Below the pieces are notes generated by a model that saw nothing but the letters and a program-made list of their open reading frames with translations, made no database searches and was not told the origin of the DNA. 64,000 nucleotides of DNA from Sepiola atlantica (lineage: Eukaryota > Mollusca > Cephalopoda > Sepiida > Sepiolidae), in assembly GCA_963556195.1 (NCBI GenBank), contig OY744535.1, forward strand, positions 88,575,449-88,639,448, in the 5' to 3' direction. This document shows, one piece after another, positions 38,290 through 51,225 of this stretch. The translations under genes and the position numbers were made by a program. Position 1 is the first letter of the stretch; each line of letters begins with the position of its first letter.

Positions 38290-38824
38290 TTTTATTCCAT
38301 TAGTTGCGACAAAACAAGTTTTGTTTCATTGGTGCGAATAGCGACCAACTCATCGGGCCGGCGAAAGGAATTCAAATGGCATAAAATTTTAACTTCACTT
38401 TAACGGGAGATTGTAAATTGAAAATACATATATATTATAATATAAAATGAAGTAATAAAATAAGGTGTCAATCTAATGTTATTAGCAGTAAATCCTAGGA
38501 TACACACATATATTGGGGCCACAGCAAATTTAATTAAATCCCGCATCTATATGCATAAATACTCATTCAATAACGATGTCGGTAACAACAAAACATCACT
38601 GGCCACTTTAGTTTAAAACTTAAGATCAAATAATATTCCACACAATATAAAATGGTCCATCCTAAGAAAATCAAACTCCTATAGCCCAGGATCCAGATCT
38701 TGTGGTCTATGCAATTCTGAAGCCGTAATGATAGCAACTGCACCAAAACATTTTATCTGATAAATTCTAGAAATGAATTAGTCTCTAAATGTCGACATGG
38801 AAGGAAATTTAAATATGCAATATG
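38290..38824. other. No recognisable feature
   Basis: No open frame, repeat or RNA motif supported. Confidence 0.5.
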
Positions 38825-40330
38825 GAAACCACCACCAGTCCAACCGTAGCTGATTGGGTGAGCAATGAGACCGGGGGTGTCCAGTCTTAGAGACGGGTTT
38901 TGTTTAGTCTTCTTTGCCTAAAGGATTTAGACTCTGAGATTGTAAAAGTTTAAATACCTACATTTTCAATTTCTAAATATCTTTACAACTTCTTAATTGG
39001 GAAAAATTAAACCTTAAATATATTTACTACTTCTTAATTTGAAAAAAATTAAACCCTAATTTAGATTAAACTTCTTGATTAAGAAAACTAAACCTTAAAT
39101 TAAACTTTCTAATCTGATGAAATTAAATCTTAAATTAAACTATTAACTTATTATCTTCTAATTATTTTAATCACTTCGTAATTGGGAGAATTAAATCTTA
39201 ATTAGGAAAAATTAAACCTTAAATTAAGTTAAACCTTTTAATTGGGAAAAATTAAACCTTAGATTAGAATTCCTAAGCTGATTAAATTAAATCTTAAATT
39301 AAACTATTAAACACTTTAATAATTTCTAATCTGATAAAATTAAATCTTAAATTAAACAATTAAATTGTTTGAATTTAATAACTTCGTTATTTTTAATTTC
39401 ATAAATTTTATATATTATTTGATAGGGCGAGATTTGTGAAATCGGTTTTTACTGTAAGCTAGATTTTAAGTAAAATGTTGGGCATTTATACGTGATTACA
39501 CGATCTGACCTAAATATGCTAACTCCCTTTTCTTTTAATCTCTTCATAACCCCTTTCTCTTTTGACATAGACTTTTCTCATTTGACCCAGACAAGTAATA
39601 TCCAATCTGGGTGGGATGGTTTGTCGGGTCTATATGTTGCTTTCTTCGTTAAGTTTATCAAGCGGGCCGAAACAGGATGTTCGGTTTCCGCCTTTATTAT
39701 AACTTCTCTGGTTGCAAGATACGACGTGGATTCAATCTTATTTTTGCTCAATTCGGAAATAACGGATTCTCTAATTGAACAACGAACTTTGATTTGATTT
39801 GGGTTGACCATATAAGGATTTTGGAATTTTAATTGATTTCATTGAGCGTGTTATATTATTTAATTTGATTTATTTATCGTTGTAATGATTAACATAAGCA
39901 TTGGATACTTTTCACTTCACCGATTATTGACACATTTCGCGACTGGATAAGTTTGTCAGTTCCTTCAATTTCTCGTATTTGGACTGCTTTTTATAACCTG
40001 GATTAATCTCTATCAACCCTCTGGATGTCTTTCCTGATTATGTTTTTCAAATTGTATGAGCTGGATGGATTGTATAGATTCAACAAAAAGTATGTGTTTG
40101 AGTTGATATTTTGATGTTATGTATTTTTATGTATTTGTGTATATATGTATATATATTGTCAAAGTTTAATTGTATTACTTGTAGTGGTATGACTGCGGTA
40201 ATGGTCCTCTGAAGAGAATAATTATCTTTGAAAACTCATGAGCTAATGACTTTAAGATACTTTGCTTGAACTTTGAATGCTAATAAAATTTGATTGACAC
40301 CTTATTTTATCACTTCATTTTATATTATAA
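38825..40330 (+). repeat. Dispersed retroelement-like repeat, copy B
   Basis: Partner of 26590-27630. Start: ACCGTAGCTGATTGGGTGAG; end: GACTGCGGTAATGGTCCTCT, ATACTTTGCTTGAACTTTGA, then AATAAAATTTGATTGACACC. It is about 460 bases longer than copy A, partly because of a degenerate AATTAAACCTTAAATTAAAC array at 38985-39370. An open frame of 101 codons at 39492-39797 (plus) matches nothing I know. AATAAA near 40281 would fit a polyadenylation signal. Confidence 0.65.
38985..39370. repeat. Degenerate ATTAAACCTTAAATTAAAC tandem array
   Basis: Irregular units around the words TTCTTAATTGGGAAAAATTA, AACCTTAAATTAAAC and TCTAATCTGATAAAATTAAA, internal to the dispersed repeat. Spacing is too irregular to state a period. 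Confidence 0.7.
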
Positions 40331-40390
40331 TATTAATGCTCTATCCAGTATATTGAGCTTCAGTTTTTTTATCCGAATGTTTCACTAATT

Positions 40391-40430
40391 ATAATATATT
40401 AGGTTACGCTTATATCTTTTGTTGGATTGC

Positions 40431-40496
<66 letters not shown>

Positions 40497-40536
40497 GCAA
40501 TCCAACAAAAGATATAAGCGTCAACTAATATCTTAT
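40391..40536. repeat. Long palindrome with (TA)n core
   Basis: Arms 40406-40432 and 40495-40521 are perfect 27 bp inverted copies (ACGCTTATATCTTTTGTTGG plus ATTGCTT). They extend outward with a few mismatches to about 40391 and 40536. The roughly 60-base core is pure TA and itself self-complementary, so the whole ~146 bp can fold into one hairpin. Confidence 0.95.
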
Positions 40537-40678
<142 letters not shown>

Positions 40679-40679
40679 C

Positions 40680-43600
40680 TATATTTTTCTAATGTCATGA
40701 GATAATAATTCTCAGTAATTCTTAATACGATACAATATGCTAAATTTGGGTGATCTAAAATGATTACACTTAAGTGAAAGTGTAAACCAAAAAATAAAAA
40801 GTTGCATACCTTGCACGAAGCAGACAACTGAGAATAATATGAATATAGAACACTCTTTTAAATTTGTATTTTTCAAAGAAACATTTTTCAAATCACAAAG
40901 TGAAACTTATTATTTTACATTAACACTTCGGTGTTAATTATTAATTTGAAAAGGGTTATCGATCATGTAGGCCATCAAAAAATATAAGTACAAAATGCAC
41001 CAAACATATGCATCGGAATTCAGTAAAATGGGTAACATAGTCAAAATCTGATCCATTTCTCTAGATTCTGATATATTTCTTTTGAACAATTTATCGTTTA
41101 ATATTCTAATAGATGATCCATTCTTCACACCTCATGATATATCTGTTGATTCAGTATTGCAAAACAAAAACCGTTACCCTCTATTGAATTATATTTCTAA
41201 GTTTTTCAGATTTAATTTTTAGTCAAATTCTAGATTCGATATGTTCGTTTTTTATTGTTTGATTTTTGAATTTTAAAGAAATTGGGTTTATCCCGATTCG
41301 CATGTGCACTCTTTATATACACGTCTGATTTTGAATAATATGAAGAATACATTGTTTAGAAGTTATGCAAATTGTGATATTTATAATGTATTGTGTGTTA
41401 ATGTCTACATATATATGAACTAGAAACGGCTATTTAAAATTGTGTTTCAAAATTGTATTTTAAGCATCGTTTAACTACGTTAAAAACAGTTTCATTGACT
41501 TTCATCTTCGTTCGTTCTTCGCAGTTTATTTAAACGCTCGTTATTTATACATGGAACAAATATATCGATCATGCAGATGTGGTATCTTTAATGAAGACTG
41601 TAAAGCTTCATGTAGGTTTTAAAATATAAGTTTGTTTGGCTGCGACGTCTGATGTATCATGACTAAATCTGGATAATATAGTTATTTCTTTAAGAAAAAC
41701 TATTCTAGAAGAAAATCTTTAGGCTCTAGGCATAGACTCGCAGCTTCAAAGATTAAGAATTACCAATATTTGGAAATAGTTGTGTTTCTTAGCGAAAAGT
41801 ACATGAATAATTTGTGTTCACAAAAATGTGTCAAGTATTTTCAGTTTTTATTGATTTTGTTACTTGTGCTTTTTTTACTTTAATTTGTTATGGTATCTTT
41901 TGTTTCTATTATATTACTTTCCCTCCGTTTCTTCTCAACAATGTTCTATTAACTTGCTTCAATTTTTCAACGCGGCCAGCGTAAGTAGGCTCCCATAGAT
42001 TTATATTAGTGGTCATTTTAAAATGCCAGCGTATGTTTCATGAATAAAATACGAGTAGCAGTGCCATCTTTAAAAATATACAAATACAAAAAAAGCATAG
42101 TAGTGTTATCTCTGCAGACGACACATCGACCAGTGACGACAGATTATATTCTGAATTCAGAAACGTTATTCTCTTCGCGTTCGTGTTGTACTATTTTTGT
42201 TCGTTTTTCTTTCTGTTTTCCATTTCTTTACGAAATTAGATCGTTCGTATTTCTCTATTAGCATTCTTCCGATTGTCGTTGCGTTCCTTTCATATATTTT
42301 GTACAATTCTTGCTTCATTGTCTAGTTTCTTCATTAAATTTTACATATGTAATACATTCTGAATATTCTTAGAGAAACGTATATTTTATAGACATGTGTT
42401 TTCACTTCCGTGATACTGTGATACTATTGCCATAATCACACACTCATATCAAGGGGCATATGTCAATTAGACGGGAATTATTGTCAACCGAAAGATAAGG
42501 CAAACTATTGGAGTAATAATATTGATTAATCGTATGAACTTCAGTGAATCGCTCATAGGGGGATTCATGACAAATATTTGTTGATATTAGATTTGAAGAC
42601 ATCGAAGTTGTAATCAGGAAGGAATCAGTCATATAGTGGCGTGTTCCACATGCGAAAATCTCTTTCAGGGAATCTTCGCCCTTGAAAATACCGACTGCCG
42701 CTAACCACTTGAAGGGAAACAGAAAGACACATTGTTTGCAGCATTCTATCATTGGGGATATCTTACTCTTATATACTTACAGGATTGCATTTGTAGTCAG
42801 GTATATTCGAAATCGGTAGAATAATACTAACATTTTTCCAGGAACTTTACACCCACACTGGATATCCCATTTGCATTTTAGATTCGTGATGCAAGTCTTT
42901 CCTCAGAACTGTTTAATATTCGTTCCTCAAGACTTTTTTAATTTCTGAAACTAAACATTTTTTCAATACGTTTTGTTAAGACACGATCAACCATTCGTTC
43001 TCATCGTAGCGATAATCATTACCAAATAGCAGTAAAAGTATGAAAAATCAACACCTAATGTATTAAAATAGCACCTAAGCTGTAATACTGGTTAATACAT
43101 GTGCAGAATAAAAATATAAGTAATTCACATACAGAATGAATACTCTTTGTATATCGTATTCTTAAATAACTGGCGGTTACCCTAAGAATGAATATAATAC
43201 ATATGTATCTTTTTAAAAGTATCCGTGCTTTTTGCAGATTGTTTTTGTAATTGAAAAATCGACATGTCGTCAATTCAATAAGAAGTACATATTAAGGATT
43301 TACGTGATTTACTTCTATTGGTTATTTAAATTCTATACGAGATAGTTGTCGTTGTTAAGCTGAGAAAGAAAAAAGTATAAAGACAATCTTTCATCAGGAG
43401 AGACTTTACTCGTTACACTTGAAGAAAAGGCGCCATCAAGTAGACGGGTGTCTAAAGTATTTCTGTAGATTTTCATCTCTTGCAAAACCTACAAAAACAA
43501 TTGTCACTTTGCGTAAACAATCTGTTATTTCTGGTCACGAAAGCAAAACGAACGAATAATAATCATATTAAAAAGTACATCTAAAATTGTTTAAATTATT

Positions 43601-43910
43601 TATAAAATTCAGTTTTATAACATAACTTGATTTACAATCCTTACATGAATTTGAATACATATAAGAAATAAAATATAATATTTAAATGAAAGCACTTCAT
43701 ATATTGAGATGCATATTGTATATATACACACATATACCACACTAGCTGCTGCGACTGTGTTTCACCCCTGGCGTGCGATTATAAAAATGTGCTATCACAT
43801 AGCGAATTAAAAATAATTACAACTACAAACATATGTATACTGATATATATATATATACTCAAAAACTATGCGTCTTCTGGTCAGATATATTTTGAAATAT
43901 ATTTAAAAAA
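40680..43910. other. Long stretch without recognisable gene
   Basis: AT-rich. A 102-codon minus-strand open frame at 42444-42752 (with CKQCVFLFPFKWLAAVGIFK and CHESPYERF) reads more protein-like than its neighbours but matches nothing I recognise. A short TA tract lies near 43844-43857. Confidence 0.45.
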
Positions 43911-43914
43911 AAAA

Positions 43915-44300
43915 CAGTAATCGTTTGGAGGATGGTATCATGACCACTAAGCTGATATTATACTAACCGCCAAACAGTACGAGGTAATACATTGAAGGAT
44001 TATATGAGGAACGTATATTACATTGTCCACCTTATGAGGAGGTTATGATTATGATGATGTTATAAAAAAGGAACATATACGAGTGTACCGACACATAATG
44101 GTAAATAACCTTAGATAATGGTCTAATAGCAATAGAATAGATACTACACTACACTTCTAAAAGTGAAAGGTAATACTGTACGTAACATAAATTCATATAC
44201 TACACTAATCCTCTTAAACTGAGCATCAAAAAATAGCACATTACTCTCAACAATTATATTATACTACTCGAAGCATGAAAATATAGTACAATCAACAAAA
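43915..44300 (+). repeat. Degenerate ~85 bp satellite, copy 2
   Basis: Repeats the vocabulary of 440-1795: GGATGGTATCATGACCACTA, GAGGTAATACATTG, GGAACATATACGAGTGTACC, GATACTACACTACAC and AAAGTGAAAGGTAATACTG. Same orientation; about four to five units. Confidence 0.5.
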
Positions 44301-44366
44301 GTTACTGTATTGTTTTTGCTTCAAGCATACAAATACACAATCTCCACAATATACATATATTTATTT

Positions 44367-44370
<4 letters not shown>

Positions 44371-44443
<73 letters not shown>

Positions 44444-44444
44444 G
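44371..44444. repeat. (TA)n-(GT)n microsatellite
   Basis: About 32 TA units followed by GTGTGTGTG and a G-rich stretch (GGGGGGTGTGGGG). Confidence 0.95.
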
Positions 44445-44874
44445 GGGGTGTGGGGTGCGTCTGAAAAGAAAGAAAACAAGCCTTTAATTCAAATTGATTC
44501 TTAAATAAATTTTGAAAAATCAAACAAATTGGGAAGAAGATCGAATGCAATTATTTATATTTATATGTTCTCAGTTATTTTAGCTAGTTTTAACTGTTTT
44601 TATTAGAGTTTATTCAAGTGACATTTTTAGTTATTTCTGGACAGTTTAGATTCAGTTTTTTTAGAATTTACATTTTTTTGCGCATGTATTAAGCGCGTTT
44701 CGCCATAACGACTTTGGTACTTCGCGGAACATTTCTGAAGGCTTTAGCATAATGTTTCGCCTTCAGCAAAAGTTGATGCGAGGATTTTCGTGTAGCTTCT
44801 TAAATTTGTGCAAGTATTCTTTGAATTCTCAGATGTTAGATTTCTTTGTCCTCAATATTGATAGTACATTACTA
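44445..44874. other. No recognisable feature
   Basis: No supported gene or repeat. Confidence 0.55.
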
Positions 44875-44897
44875 GTGAGAAAATGTACTCTGTGATG

Positions 44898-44933
<36 letters not shown>

Positions 44934-44952
44934 CATCACAGAGTACATTTTC

Positions 44953-44956
<4 letters not shown>
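44875..44956. repeat. Perfect 82 bp palindrome with (TA)n core
   Basis: Arms 44875-44900 (GTGAGAAAATGTACTCTGTG plus ATGTAA) and 44931-44956 are exact inverted copies of 26 bases, with a 30-base pure TA core. The entire 82 bases are self-complementary. Confidence 0.97.
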
Positions 44957-44987
<31 letters not shown>

Positions 44988-44991
44988 TCAT

Positions 44992-45074
<83 letters not shown>

Positions 45075-45157
45075 ATTTATATATATATATATACATATAT
45101 GTATATATATATACATATATGTATATATATACACACATATATATATATATATATATC
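44957..45157. repeat. (TA)n microsatellite array
   Basis: About 200 bases of TA with TTCTCATT, TTTA and ACACAC interruptions. Confidence 0.95.
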
Positions 45158-45394
45158 AATATCGCAAACGACACATCTTTAAATCTCAACAAAACCGAAT
45201 ATTGACAAATTATATAAGACACATAAATAGTTGTATTACTATCAAATAAATATATTTAAATAAGAGATGATAAAATATATTTAGCCCTATATGATAGTAG
45301 CATTGAGAATCAAATGCGTATCCAGTTCAAATAAATAACCATCGGATAAACATGATTATTAGAAATGCTTCCATTTGTAATATATATGCAATAG

Positions 45395-45399
45395 GTATA

Positions 45400-45451
<52 letters not shown>
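45395..45451. repeat. (TA)n microsatellite
   Basis: About 27 TA units. Confidence 0.95.
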
Positions 45452-45456
<5 letters not shown>

Positions 45457-46238
45457 AAACGAATTTGTCCCAAATAAATCATAGAGAATAACACATAAAA
45501 CAGCCACTAAACTTTATTTGTATTTGAAGGTCGTTACTATCGGTGTAGCGAGAGCAAGACTTTTTAGTGTGGCATATATTTTAATCTTTGATTTCACTTT
45601 TCAGCACCCCCCCTCTCCGCATACTTGTACACACAGAAGCACATAGTAGTAAATCAGACACACGCCATACATTTCGCACGAAACCTTCATACCCCGTCCC
45701 CACAATCACACGGCCACGTATATTCGAATCCAAAGCAAACAAACTTAATCAGGATTACAATCCGTACACTCCCATCAGCTACACATATGTATAACACCAC
45801 CGCCCCACATATATTTCACCGTATATAAACGCTTACGTACACATATTATAGGGAAGCAATTAGCAATATCACACATGTCTACCTTTAATAAAATATACGT
45901 AAGTTTTCGAGCAGATCTATCTAAAATTGAATGGTCTTCTGTATTATACTGGTGTTTTATATATTAATGGATATCCTGGGTTTTATATATTATTGATATC
46001 CTGACCATTTAATTAAAGATATAATCTAACAATACATACATACATATTTATAAAAAACATTTAGTAACAAAAATTATAAGATCATAGAATCATAATCTTA
46101 CCAAGCAAGTAGAAATAATGTATATCAACGTAATCATATCACGATTACACACAATTATATTAGATTTAAGAATTAAACATCAACATGAAATAACAAATTA
46201 GCTTGACATTCTAATATTTACGTTTTCAAGTTCAATAT
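45452..46238. other. No recognisable feature
   Basis: Two overlapping ~68-codon open frames at 45588-45828 are rich in Thr/His/Pro with no motif. A short C-rich run lies near 45607. Confidence 0.5.
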
Positions 46239-46239
46239 T

Positions 46240-46269
46240 TATGTATATATATACATATATATATATATG

Positions 46270-46315
<46 letters not shown>

Positions 46316-46346
46316 TCTATCTATATATATATATATATTTATATAG
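46240..46346. repeat. (TA)n microsatellite
   Basis: TA/TATATG tract with ATCTATCTA interruption. Confidence 0.95.
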
Positions 46347-46469
46347 AATAAAATACGAAACTAAAAGTAAACTTTTAGTAGATATAACCTATAGTGAACT
46401 GGTTTAAGCTCAATATACGAGATAGAGCAATTATAATGTTAGATGACAGAAGAGTGATAAACATGTACG

Positions 46470-46930
46470 AATGTCCAGATTTATTTCAACTTCGATTGTT
46501 CAATGCAAGGTATACTCGGTAATAAAATTATGTTTATCATTCTTTCCTGAAGCCAAGGCTTTTCAAAGATCGAAATCTTATCATCAGAGAAATTACATAT
46601 ATAGATATGTTGGCAGAGGAAAAGCCAAAATTCAACATTTGAAAAAATATTTAGAAATTGAGAGTGAAAAAAAAGTTCGTGTAAAAAGAATATGGGGTTT
46701 GTCCAGTTGGTAAATGTCCGTTGATAAGGTGTCCAATGAAAGGAGATTTAGATGAAGAAGAAGGGTTTTCGTGAAGGCAGCATGGAGAAGCGTTCAAAAA
46801 TGAAGTAACTCCAATAGTGAGATGTTGAATTCAAATCGTAGGTGGAACGCACTTAATCAGAATTAATACGAGAAAACGGGCCACTTTTAAAAATACTTCC
46901 TGGACCGGAGTAGGAATTAAAGTTGAATTG
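46470..46930. repeat. Dispersed repeat, copy 2 of 2
   Basis: Homologous to 2340-2840, same orientation (TTGTTCAATGCAAGGTATAC, CAAGGCTTTTCAAAGATCG, AAATCTTATCATCA, GTTTGTCCAGTTGGTAAATG). The ends of the homology are not sharp. Confidence 0.7.
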
Positions 46931-48990
46931 TGACCAGTTGACGTTGACAGTGAAATATTTAAGCCATTCTAAAAAGAAATCCTTTAGTTAAAAACGATGC
47001 CAAATGTGGAATGCGACTGGAAAAGGAAAATAAAGCATAAAGGGAGGGTTTGTTGAATGAGCAATGGCTGATGCTGGAAAGCAAAGGTGAGGGAGAGGGG
47101 TTCTAATGATGAAGTGTTATTGCTGGAGGCACTAAATCCGATGCGAGGGGAGATGTACCACAGGGAAAATTTAGGTCATTGAGTGTATACATTATTTGAA
47201 AAAAGAGAGGGGGCCGTAATTAAAACGGAGTTTGAACGAAAGACAAAAATAATTTCGAAAGTTTAAAAGGGTTTAAGTTGCGAAGATTAGAGTTCAAATG
47301 TTAAATATGTGATATATCAGGCACAGACTAGTGTTTCAGAGTTAAATGTATAAATATTCTAAAGAGTTTAAAAGAATTCCCAGTTGGTTAAATGGTAAGT
47401 GTATAATTAAATAAGAAAAGCTTAATGTATAACTGAAATTAGGGTTGGTAACAATGTTGGGAACAATTGATTTATAATATAAGTATTATGGGGTAGGTTT
47501 GGGTTGAATAATGTAAACTTAAATGCATTGCTAGTGCGTTGAAGTTATGAATAGCTTTTTAAGGGGAAGCATATGGGCCAATTGAATGAGTAACCAGGGA
47601 GCGTAGTTAAGAGGTGAGAGAAATGGAATCTATGAGAAAGTTATTGTCGGTAGAGTGAAGCATATACAGGGTCAGGGAAATGGATACAAGGAAGATGAAG
47701 ATAAAAAGAATTAAAAGCAATAGAAGAGGGTGTGCGAAGGTTGGCAAATAACCTTAAAAAATGAAGAAAAGGAAATAGGAATGATAATGTTGAGTAGGAA
47801 TTATGGTGTTAGAGTTAGATCGATTAAGAATACTGGGATGTAGGAAACATGATGTTAGTTCTTAATTTACAATAAGTGCTATGGGAGTATATAGGTCTTA
47901 GGTGTTCTGGGGAGGATACATTATGTTATTGGGATGGTTATTTGTAATATTGGAGAAGTTAAGAATTAAAAATTAGAAATTAACAAATTATAGAATTTAA
48001 AAATATGTATAATGCTAGAAAGGGAGTTGTTGACTGGGAAGAGGGTTATCAGAGGGAGTAACGAAATGTATCTATTTAAATGTTCGTTTGTGCCTGCAAT
48101 TAGAGATGAGCTCATTTTTAGAGTTAATAATATATAAGCTTTTAGATGTAGCTATCATAAATTGTTCTAGTGGATATAGTTGCCAGAAAGCGGGTCCTGG
48201 AGTGTAGGAATTATACCTATTTAATATAGTCGAATGTAAGGAGTAGGAAGTGTTTTTAATGTTAAAGTTTTTTATTGGGTTGGATAGAGATGTGCTAGTG
48301 GCATTGTTATTATTGTGTTTGAAAGAGTAGATATGGTTTTAGATTCGGGTCTTAATGGGGAAGGCAATTGCCCCAATATAAGTGTGTATTTTGTACGGGG
48401 TTGTTGTTATAGTATGTGTGTTATTTATAGTATCGGGAATGTTTTTGTTTTGTATGTTCAAGTTCTGAGCCAAACTTAAGTCGGGATTGTTAATTGGAGA
48501 AGATGAGATACTTTGAGAGGTGAGATCAAATCTATAATTAGTTTGCGGCGGTTGTTAGTTAGTATGAGAGGGGTTATTTAGATTGTCGTTTGATACAGGG
48601 AGTTGTAGAAGAGGGGAGCTATAGGGTGAGTTTCCAATTTGTATATTAGTATTAGTTTGCATAATGGTGTTTTCGGGGGATTGTTTTACAGTGCAGGCAT
48701 AGATAACGTTACTTTATATGCAATTGCCGTTAAATGGGCATTCTCTAGATTTCTGGCAGTGGCAGTAATTAGTGGGGTGTATAGTAGGTGATGATTGTTA
48801 GGCAGATTTAATCATTTTGTTGCTATATGTGATGATGGGTTGTGCTATATTGAACATTGTGGAGTAAAAAAATGTAATAGAGTTTTTATTTAAAATAGTG
48901 TTGTATTTATGCGGGTGCTAGGATACTATTTTTTCTTCTAATTTTTAAATTTTTACTGCGTTCTTGAGAGTTAGCTTGTTTGTAAATATT
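46931..48990. other. Gene-less, G-biased plus strand
   Basis: About 2 kb with many GG/GAG words and T-rich context on the plus strand and no supported coding sequence. It directly follows dispersed repeat copy 2 and could be the rest of the same unidentified element; no second copy in this window supports that. Confidence 0.4.
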
Positions 48991-49080
48991 GATAGTTTTA
49001 GTGGGTTCATTTATATATGTTAAGCAGAATAAACACCTCAAAAATTTCGAAAATGATTTATACGACCTCATTAGACGTAT

Positions 49081-49133
49081 CAGGCTGCGAGAAGTCAGTA
49101 GTGACGAAAAGTGAAATTACTTCTCGCAGCCTG
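49081..49133. repeat. Perfect 15 bp stem-loop
   Basis: CAGGCTGCGAGAAGT (49081-49095) and its exact inverse ACTTCTCGCAGCCTG (49119-49133), loop of 23 bases. A CTGACGAAGGCTCAC...AAAACGTTG word follows at about 49246-49280, similar to the foldback vocabulary at 8.5 kb, suggesting an element terminus. Confidence 0.85.
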
Positions 49134-49354
49134 GACTTTCGTCCAGCGCTCTTAGTAGCCACGTCTACTACTTTTCCTTATCAACACATCATATCAACCC
49201 AATACTTTTATGTACTTGCATGACATGTTTCTTAAAATTATCATCCTGACGAAGGCTCACACTAAAGAGAAAACGTTGATGAATATATAAACAATATCTC
49301 TTGGTATTTCCTTTTTCATTTCTCATTGCGTCGGATTACTCTCATCCTTCCTTT

Positions 49355-49359
<5 letters not shown>

Positions 49360-49437
<78 letters not shown>

Positions 49438-49468
49438 GTGTGTGTGTGTGTGTGTTTGTGTGTGTGTG
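49360..49468. repeat. (TA)n-(GT)n microsatellite
   Basis: About 78 bases of TA followed by about 30 of (GT)n. Confidence 0.97.
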
Positions 49469-49594
49469 AAAATGGCAAACGGACATGTTAAAGTGCAGGA
49501 GAAAAACCAAAACAGGATAATTTTTTGGACCGGTTTCTTGTTTTTGTTTTTCTCCTGCACTTTAACTTGTTTTCCGTTTGTCATTTTTTCACAC
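49464..49594. mobile_element. Foldback element with ~52 bp arms
   Basis: Left arm 49464-49515 and right arm 49538-49594 are imperfect inverted copies. The core AAAGTGCAGGAGAAAAAC pairs exactly, and the match extends outward through GGCAAACGG / CCGTTTGTC to GTGTGAA / TTCACAC. The loop is about 22 bases. No coding content. Confidence 0.9.
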
Positions 49595-49729
49595 ATTTTG
49601 TCAATCACGACATTTCATTTTCATGAATTGTCGTGTACCTTACCCCATATATATACCTTTGGGTTCTTTGTAGATAAACATCATCAGCTAAATAAGCTGC
49701 CCCTAAGATTAGATGCTTCTTTTTAAAGT

Positions 49730-50960
49730 CCAGATGGTTAGGGCAGTTAATATGTTTTTACACAAATCCTAAGTTTTTCTGGCAATGTTTTAAAACCATA
49801 CGCAATCGTCACCAATAAATGCTCCTTCTCTATGAATAAAACTTACGCACATAATTGATATTTAATGACAAAAAATGGTAAACTGCCATAACATCTTTAA
49901 ATGGCATAAAAATAGAAGATTATTTGACGTTAAGTTTATATGCTAAACTGATTCTAAATGTTAAAGTATGGTTTGTTGTTTCTCCTTCGGACAGGTTTAC
50001 AGGGTATTCAAACGTGTATATCTACAATAATATCAAACTTTAACATATGTTTATGTATGGCATAACATAAGAACATTTATTTGTTAGATCAGTTTAAAGT
50101 TATTTATTTAATTTTCACAGGAAACGTAAACACAACCAAAATAAATTGCTTCAAATTAATATAAAAAAGGACATATAATAAAAAAAAAGTATAATGTTAA
50201 ATAATAAATAAATATGAGTAAATTTGCAGATTAACACTATCCCTTCATACTCTACCAGCCAGAAAAAATGGCATTTTTCTTTGTTAGGGGATTGCGTGTT
50301 AACACCATGGAAAAACGAAACACAAATAATTCAGAATTTAGAGTAAGGGGTCAGTTGTATATATATTTAACGTACGATGTTCCCATATTTAGTGGGAATT
50401 TTGTTTGGCTGGGACTAAACAATGTTGTTGTTACTACAATCCTACGTCCAAGTGGAAGGGGCATACAAACACAAATTATTTACTTTAAAAAAGTGCGTGT
50501 CCCTTGCAAAAAAATGCAGCGGATTTAACCCCGATGACAAAATAATATAGTTACTGACCTTTAACTGGCCCGAAATATTGAATAGATATACGTAAATGTT
50601 CCCCACTTTAAATTATAAAATTTTTTTTTTCTTTCTTTCAAGTTTAAAATGTCAGACTTTTTTGGAGCGTGTAATTTAGCGAATGGTGTTAATTTACAAT
50701 AATACAACAATATGAATCACTATTTTATTTGTAATCGGGACAGATCACCGTGCTACTAAACTGTTGTTTTCATTTTTCAATTAGAATAGTGAACATGCCT
50801 TTGTAAACATGAACAAATAAGTTTGCTGTTAAATTTACAAATTAGTCATTAACTAATAAAATAAAGTTATTTATTTTCACGGGAAATAGTAAAACTGCAA
50901 AAAACGGCGAAAGACAGGGGGAAGATAGAGAGAGCGAGCGATTAAATATCACTGTCGCTC
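49730..50960. other. No gene; weak internal duplication
   Basis: AAAGTTATTTATTTAATTTT followed by CACAGGAAACGTAAA (near 50096) resembles AAAGTTATTTATTTTCACGG followed by GAAATAGTAAA (near 50864). An 86-codon plus-strand open frame at 50268-50528 has no recognised family. Confidence 0.4.
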
Positions 50961-50961
50961 C

Positions 50962-51085
50962 GACTCCCCCCTTACTCTTCTCGATAATGACTCGCTTGTA
51001 GCAAGCCAAGACAACCACACTCCCCGTCAAACACCCCCTTTCTCTTCTCGCTTCTGACTCGTTCTTAGCAAGGCACAACATTTGG
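50962..51085. repeat. 67 bp tandem duplication
   Basis: ACTCTTCTCG (50974) and TCTCTTCTCG (51041), and TAGCAAG (50999 and 51066), are 67 bases apart. About two diverged copies, GC-richer than the surroundings. The second copy overlaps the outer edge of the left terminal repeat of the neighbouring element. Confidence 0.75.
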
Positions 51086-51225
51086 TAATAGTTCAGTACA
51101 ACTGTGACTGAACCTCAAACAAAGGTTTTTAACGTGGATATTGGGCATGAATAACCTCTCATTCAGATAAATAAAATACTAAAATAAACCTTAAGGAAAA
51201 GGGTTAATGGGTGCCATCTTAAAAA
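51060..51225. repeat. Left terminal inverted repeat
   Basis: Read on the plus strand it aligns with the reverse complement of 56265-56442. Block 51144-51171 matches 56348-56321 at 24 of 28 positions; block 51202-51225 matches 56288-56265 at 20 of 24 (GGTTAATGGGTGCCATCTTA against GGTCAACAGGCGCCATCTTA). GTAATAGTTCAGT (51085) matches GTAATAGTCCAGT at 12 of 13. Intervening parts need small gaps. Confidence 0.75.

Noticed and set aside
42444..42752. 102-codon minus-strand open frame as a gene
   Set aside because: No recognisable motif, no supporting splice or polyadenylation context, and length within chance; mentioned only within the regional entry.
49301..49726. 141-codon plus-strand and 88-codon minus-strand open frames
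   Set aside because: They span a TA/GT tract and the foldback arms; their similarity to each other follows from the inverted repeat.
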